In this document: one piece after another, positions 60,300-64,000 of the stretch
Layout: every line of letters starts with the position of its first letter
Position numbering within the stretch: position 1 is the first letter of the stretch
DNA from: Cokeromyces recurvatus
Lineage: Eukaryota > Mucoromycota > Mucoromycetes > Mucorales > Mucoraceae
Assembly (NCBI RefSeq): GCF_025118155.1
Contig: NW_026251396.1
Coordinates: 709,501-773,500 of the forward strand
Reading direction: 5' to 3'
Length of the DNA: 64,000 nucleotides
Notes under the pieces: generated by a model
The model's input: only the letters and a program-made list of their open reading frames with translations
Told to the model about the DNA's origin: nothing
The model's database searches: none
Program-made: the position numbers and the translations under genes

Positions 60300-62724
60300 A
60301 TGTGGAGACAATTATCAAAAACACAAAAGATTATAACATTAGCAACTGCTACAACTGCTACAGCTAGTTTTGCTTATTATATGAAAGACAAGTTAAATGC
60401 TGACAATGTATATAAAAGAACAATAAGAATTCAAGAACAAACTTCAACTTTACCTTCTCTGTTGATAACAAACAATAAAGCCTTTGCTGAAGCACTTCAG
60501 GAACAACAACAACAACAGGATCGTGACTTTTGGAATGTACCTTCACGTGAAGAAATGATCCAAAAATTAAAAGATAAAAACCAGGAACCTTATGATTTAT
60601 TAATTGTTGGAGGAGGAGCTACGGGGGCTGGTATATCTGTTGATGCTGCTACTCGTGGATTAAAGGTAGCTATGGTTGAAAGGGATGATTTTGCTTCAGG
60701 TAAATCTATATTACTAATGTTTTATTTATTTATTTTTTCTAAAAAAAAAAAAATAGGTACGTCTTCGAGATCGACAAAATTAGTTCATGGCGGTGTTAGA
60801 TATTTACAAAAAGCAATTATGGAACTTGATTATGAACAATACGCTCTTGTTTGTGAAGCCCTTCATGAAAGAAAGATATTTTTAGATATTGCTCCTCATC
60901 TTTCTGATCAATTACCGATTATGCTTCCAGTTTATAAGTAAGTCATATATTACGTCTTTATTTTATTTTATTTTATTTTTTTCAGGGGAGGGAAATATCG
61001 GGATAATATACATTTTAATTTAAAAAAGATAATCTAAACTAATTACACTATTTTTATTACGTTTTTTTTTAAAAAAAAAGATGGTGGCAAGTACCTTATT
61101 ATTGGTTTGGCTGTAAATTATATGATATATTTGCAGGTCGTGAATCATTAGAAAGTAGTTACTTTTTAACTCGTTCCAAGGCTCTTGAAGCTTTTCCTAT
61201 GTTAAAGAATGACGAATTAGTAGGTGCTTTAGTTTACTATGATGGTAGGTTATAAAATACGGAGATCAAATATAATTCCATACTAAAAAAAAAAAAAAAA
61301 AAAAAAAAAAAACTTTATGTTAATAGGCCAACATAATGATGCAAGAATGAATGTTGCCTTAGCTATGACCGCTATATGCTATGGTGCAACTGTGGCAAAT
61401 CATTGTGAAGTCATAGACTTAACTAAAGATAATGAGGGGAATATAAATGGTGCAAAATTAAGAGATAATATTAGTGGTGATGAGTGGGATGTTAAAGCAA
61501 AGGTGAATAGAAACTGCCAAAAAAATTATAATAGTTTTGTTTTACATATTATGTATTTTGTAGGGTGTCATCAATGCAACTGGTCCTTTTACTGACAGTC
61601 TTCGTAAGATGGATGATACTCAAAATATGGACATTGTTGCTCCATCTGCTGGTGTTCATATCATTCTTCCCAACTATTATAGCCCAAGAAATATGGGATT
61701 ACTAGATCCTGCTACAAGTGATGGCCGTGTTATTTTCTTTTTACCATGGCAGGGTAACACGATTGCTGGTACTACAGGTAAAAAAAAAGGCTAATTTTAT
61801 TCGGAGTAAAAAAAAAAAAGGATAAATTATCTTATGTAATCTTACATAGATTCCCCTACTGAGGTTACTCAAAATCCTATGCCTAAGGAAGACGAAATCA
61901 ATTGGATTTTAAATGAAGTATCTCATTATTTGAGTCCAGGTAAAATTTTACAACTAAATGAAAGAAAAAAAAATATATACAAGTAATCAAACAAAAAAAA
62001 AATACTTATTTAATATAAAGATGTTAAGGTACGTCGTAGTGATGTTCTTGCTGCTTGGTCGGGCATCCGTCCATTAGTAAGAGATCCTAATGCAAAAAAT
62101 ACAGAGTCCCTTGTTCGCAACCATATGATTAATGTTAGTGAAAACAAATTGATTACGATTGCAGGTGGTAAATGGACAACCTATCGTGCTATGGCAGAAG
62201 AGACCGTAAATAAAGCTATTGAAGTTTTCAATCTTAATCCTAAGCAAAAATGTCAAACAGAGCATATTCAATTGATTGGCAGTAAAGGATACAATGATAC
62301 AATGTTTATTAGATTAGTTCAGGAGTATGGCATGGATACAGAAGTAGCTCAACATCTTGCTCGTAGTTATGGTAATCGTGCTTGGGAAGTTGCTTCTATT
62401 AACGATTCTACCTCCATGACTTGGCCTAAATATGGTAACCGTATTTCACATAACTATCCCTATATCGAAGCCGAAATAAGATATGTTGTTAGACAAGAGC
62501 TTGCTTGCACTGCAGTAGATGTTCTAGCGCGTCGTACACGTCTAGCCTTTTTAAATGCTAATGCTGCTCTACAGGCACTTCCTAAAGTTATTCAAATTAT
62601 GTCAGAAGAACTCAAATGGGACGAGACAAGACAAAAGGAAGAGCTTAAACAAGCTTCTATTTTCTTAACTTCAATGGGCCTTAGCGAAGATAAAATTAAG
62701 CATTTCTTTGTTGAAACTAAATAA
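60300..62724 (+). CDS. GUT2: FAD-dependent glycerol-3-phosphate dehydrogenase, mitochondrial
   Basis: Oxidises glycerol 3-phosphate to dihydroxyacetone phosphate on the outer face of the inner membrane and passes electrons to ubiquinone. Seven exons (60300-60699, 60757-60937, 61081-61244, 61327-61502, 61564-61777, 61850-61939, 62021-62724) give 642 residues (yeast Gut2 649). A hydrophobic Ala/Thr-rich N-terminal segment precedes the FAD-binding motif YDLLIVGGGATGAGISVDAA and, across the first intron, FASGTSSRSTKLVHGGVRYL. Later family blocks are GVINATGPFTD, AWSGIRPLVRDP and TIAGGKWTTYRAMAEE. The C-terminal DAO_C-type domain ends at KIKHFFVETK. The animal calcium-binding EF-hand extension is absent. 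Intron 3 carries a long A run. Confidence 0.95.
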
Positions 62725-63059
62725 GGATATACATTTTATCCCCCCCTCTCCTCATAGACAAAATCTATTATTTCCTTTATTTCATTTTATTTTTTCTATA
62801 GATATCTAATTCTTATTTTTATTTTTTTCCTATCTGCCTGCCTGCTGCTATATTATATTAGCATTAAATCTAACTCGTTGCCTTATTACAAAACATGTAT
62901 TTCAATGATCATAATAAAATATATATTATACTAATAAGATAAAGACGGTCTACTCTACTTTAAAGCCATTTTTGTCAATATCATACACATATATTATATT
63001 CATTACAAATTTTTAACATTATATATACGTAATATTTGAATAAAAAAAAACAACAAATT
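62725..63059. other. Convergent 3' flank of GUT2 and PRP17
   Basis: A/T-rich UTR sequence; nothing else seen. Confidence 0.6.
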
Positions 63060-63409
63060 TTAATCCCAATATTTAATCAATCCATCCCAACTAGAGGTAG
63101 CCACCTTTGAAGTTTCATGAGGATGCCATTCAGTGCATGTAACAACTTTTTCATGTGCCTTAAGCTTTTTCAAAATTTTACACGTTTTCCAATCCCAAAA
63201 CCAAACATTGCCATTAGAATCACCACTACTGATAAATCTTCCATCAGGTGAGAATCCAGGTTTACAAGCATAACCAGCAATAAGATGACCAGCAAATCTT
63301 TTCTTTCTGTTTAATCTAAACTTATCACGAGCACCATAAATAAGAATTTGATTATCTAATGACTGACAAGCGAGCCATTTTTCTATAAACCAGAAATAGA
63401 TGTATTTTA

Positions 63410-63449
<40 letters not shown>

Positions 63450-64000
63450 ACATTACTATCTTTTTACTTACTATTAGGTGATAGTGTCACTGCAGGAATA
63501 GCATACATATCTGGTTCTGCAATATATTTAATAACAACAGGAATATCAAATTCCCATGCACGCATTGTTTTATCATCTGAAGTTGTAACAAAACGACGGT
63601 TTTCGTCAACAAAGGTAATGGTATTCACTGCACCTAAATGCTGATCATATTCTTGTGTAATTTCTCCTGTATTTATATCGAATTGAACAATCTTTTTATC
63701 AGAGTAACCAGCCAAAAAAATATTTTGTTTAGCTGGATTAAATGTACAACAATAAGGTAATCTTCCAGTAGAAAATGTACGAATGCATTTTCCTGTTTCT
63801 GTATCCCATAATTTCACATTACGATCGTAACTTGCACTCAAGAATTTTGTGCCATCATTATTAAATGCAATATCTCTAACTGCCTTTGAATGCCCTAGAT
63901 ATGAACGAAGAAGACTTCTATCATGATATACATCCCAAATCTAATTATATAGAGAAATGGTTCAATATGTAATGAATATATCTAACATACTTTTTTAAGT
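63060..64000 (-). CDS. PRP17: Pre-mRNA splicing factor Prp17/CDC40, C-terminal part (5' end outside window)
   Basis: Prp17 is a WD40 protein of the second step of splicing. Exons visible: 64000-63991 (edge), 63940-63472 and 63382-63060, phases 0 and 1. WD repeats read [100 protein letters not shown] and the C-terminal [11 protein letters not shown]. The phrase [21 protein letters not shown] and the final WHPHETSKV block are diagnostic for CDC40/Prp17. The last intron contains a TA microsatellite (63415-63440). Confidence 0.92.
63415..63440. repeat. (TA)n microsatellite
   Basis: Pure TA repeat inside the last PRP17 intron. Confidence 0.95.

Overview
The window is nuclear DNA of an early-diverging filamentous fungus, most probably Mucoromycota and likely Mucorales. 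The evidence is strong A+T richness, many 50-100 nt introns with GTAAGT/GTATGT-type donors, dozens of long pure A or T tracts, fungal gene content (CGR1, MIX17, GPI11, TPC1, a Mig1/CreA-type zinc finger) combined with genes missing from budding yeast (an O-GlcNAc transferase, a SMARCC-like SWI3), and relics of transposase, LINE and orphan nuclease-like families that I associate with Mucorales genomes. Genus and species cannot be told from the sequence.

Layout. 1-6.9 kb: 3' end of CTF18 (+), WSS1 protease (-), CGR1 (-), ADA3 (+), PIG-F/GPI11 (-). 7-8.2 kb: Tc1/mariner-type transposase relic. 8.8-10.6 kb: POT-family peptide transporter (-). 10.6-15.7 kb: gene-poor, with one tRNA-Asn(GTT). 15.7-24.1 kb: SWI3/SMARCC (+), DOT1 H3K79 methyltransferase (+), vacuolar alkaline phosphatase PHO8 (+), Mn-SOD (-). 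24.1-27.9 kb: gene-poor. 27.9-33.3 kb: CreA/Mig1-type zinc finger (+), mitochondrial uL23m (-), thiamine-pyrophosphate carrier TPC1 (+), MFS transporter (-). 33.3-38.2 kb: gene-poor, with degraded coding DNA and a possible 5S-like relic. 38.2-50.7 kb: dense block of questin-oxidase-like protein (+), PDK/BCKDK kinase (-), ATPase inhibitor IF1 (-), MIX17/CHCHD2 (+), 3-hydroxyacyl-CoA dehydrogenase (+), GPI10/PIG-B (+), O-GlcNAc transferase (-). 51.9-57 kb: a 4.9 kb segment bounded by about 64-bp inverted repeats, holding an intact orphan gene with a PD-(D/E)XK-like motif and a transposase relic. 57.5-64 kb: GIR2/RWDD1 (+), LINE relic (+), FAD glycerol-3-phosphate dehydrogenase GUT2 (+), PRP17 (-, cut by the window edge).

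Themes. Many genes serve mitochondria (SOD2, uL23m, TPC1, PDK, IF1, MIX17, HADH, GUT2) or chromatin and nuclear functions (CTF18, WSS1, ADA3, SWI3, DOT1, PRP17), but each is an independent eukaryotic gene, not part of an operon. Several neighbours are convergent with 3' ends less than 110 bp apart; CTF18 and WSS1 overlap by 9 bp. The most unusual item is the inverted-repeat-bounded segment with the orphan nuclease-like gene. Exon models were built by hand from reading frame, splice-site dinucleotides and family homology; all intact multi-exon models close in frame.
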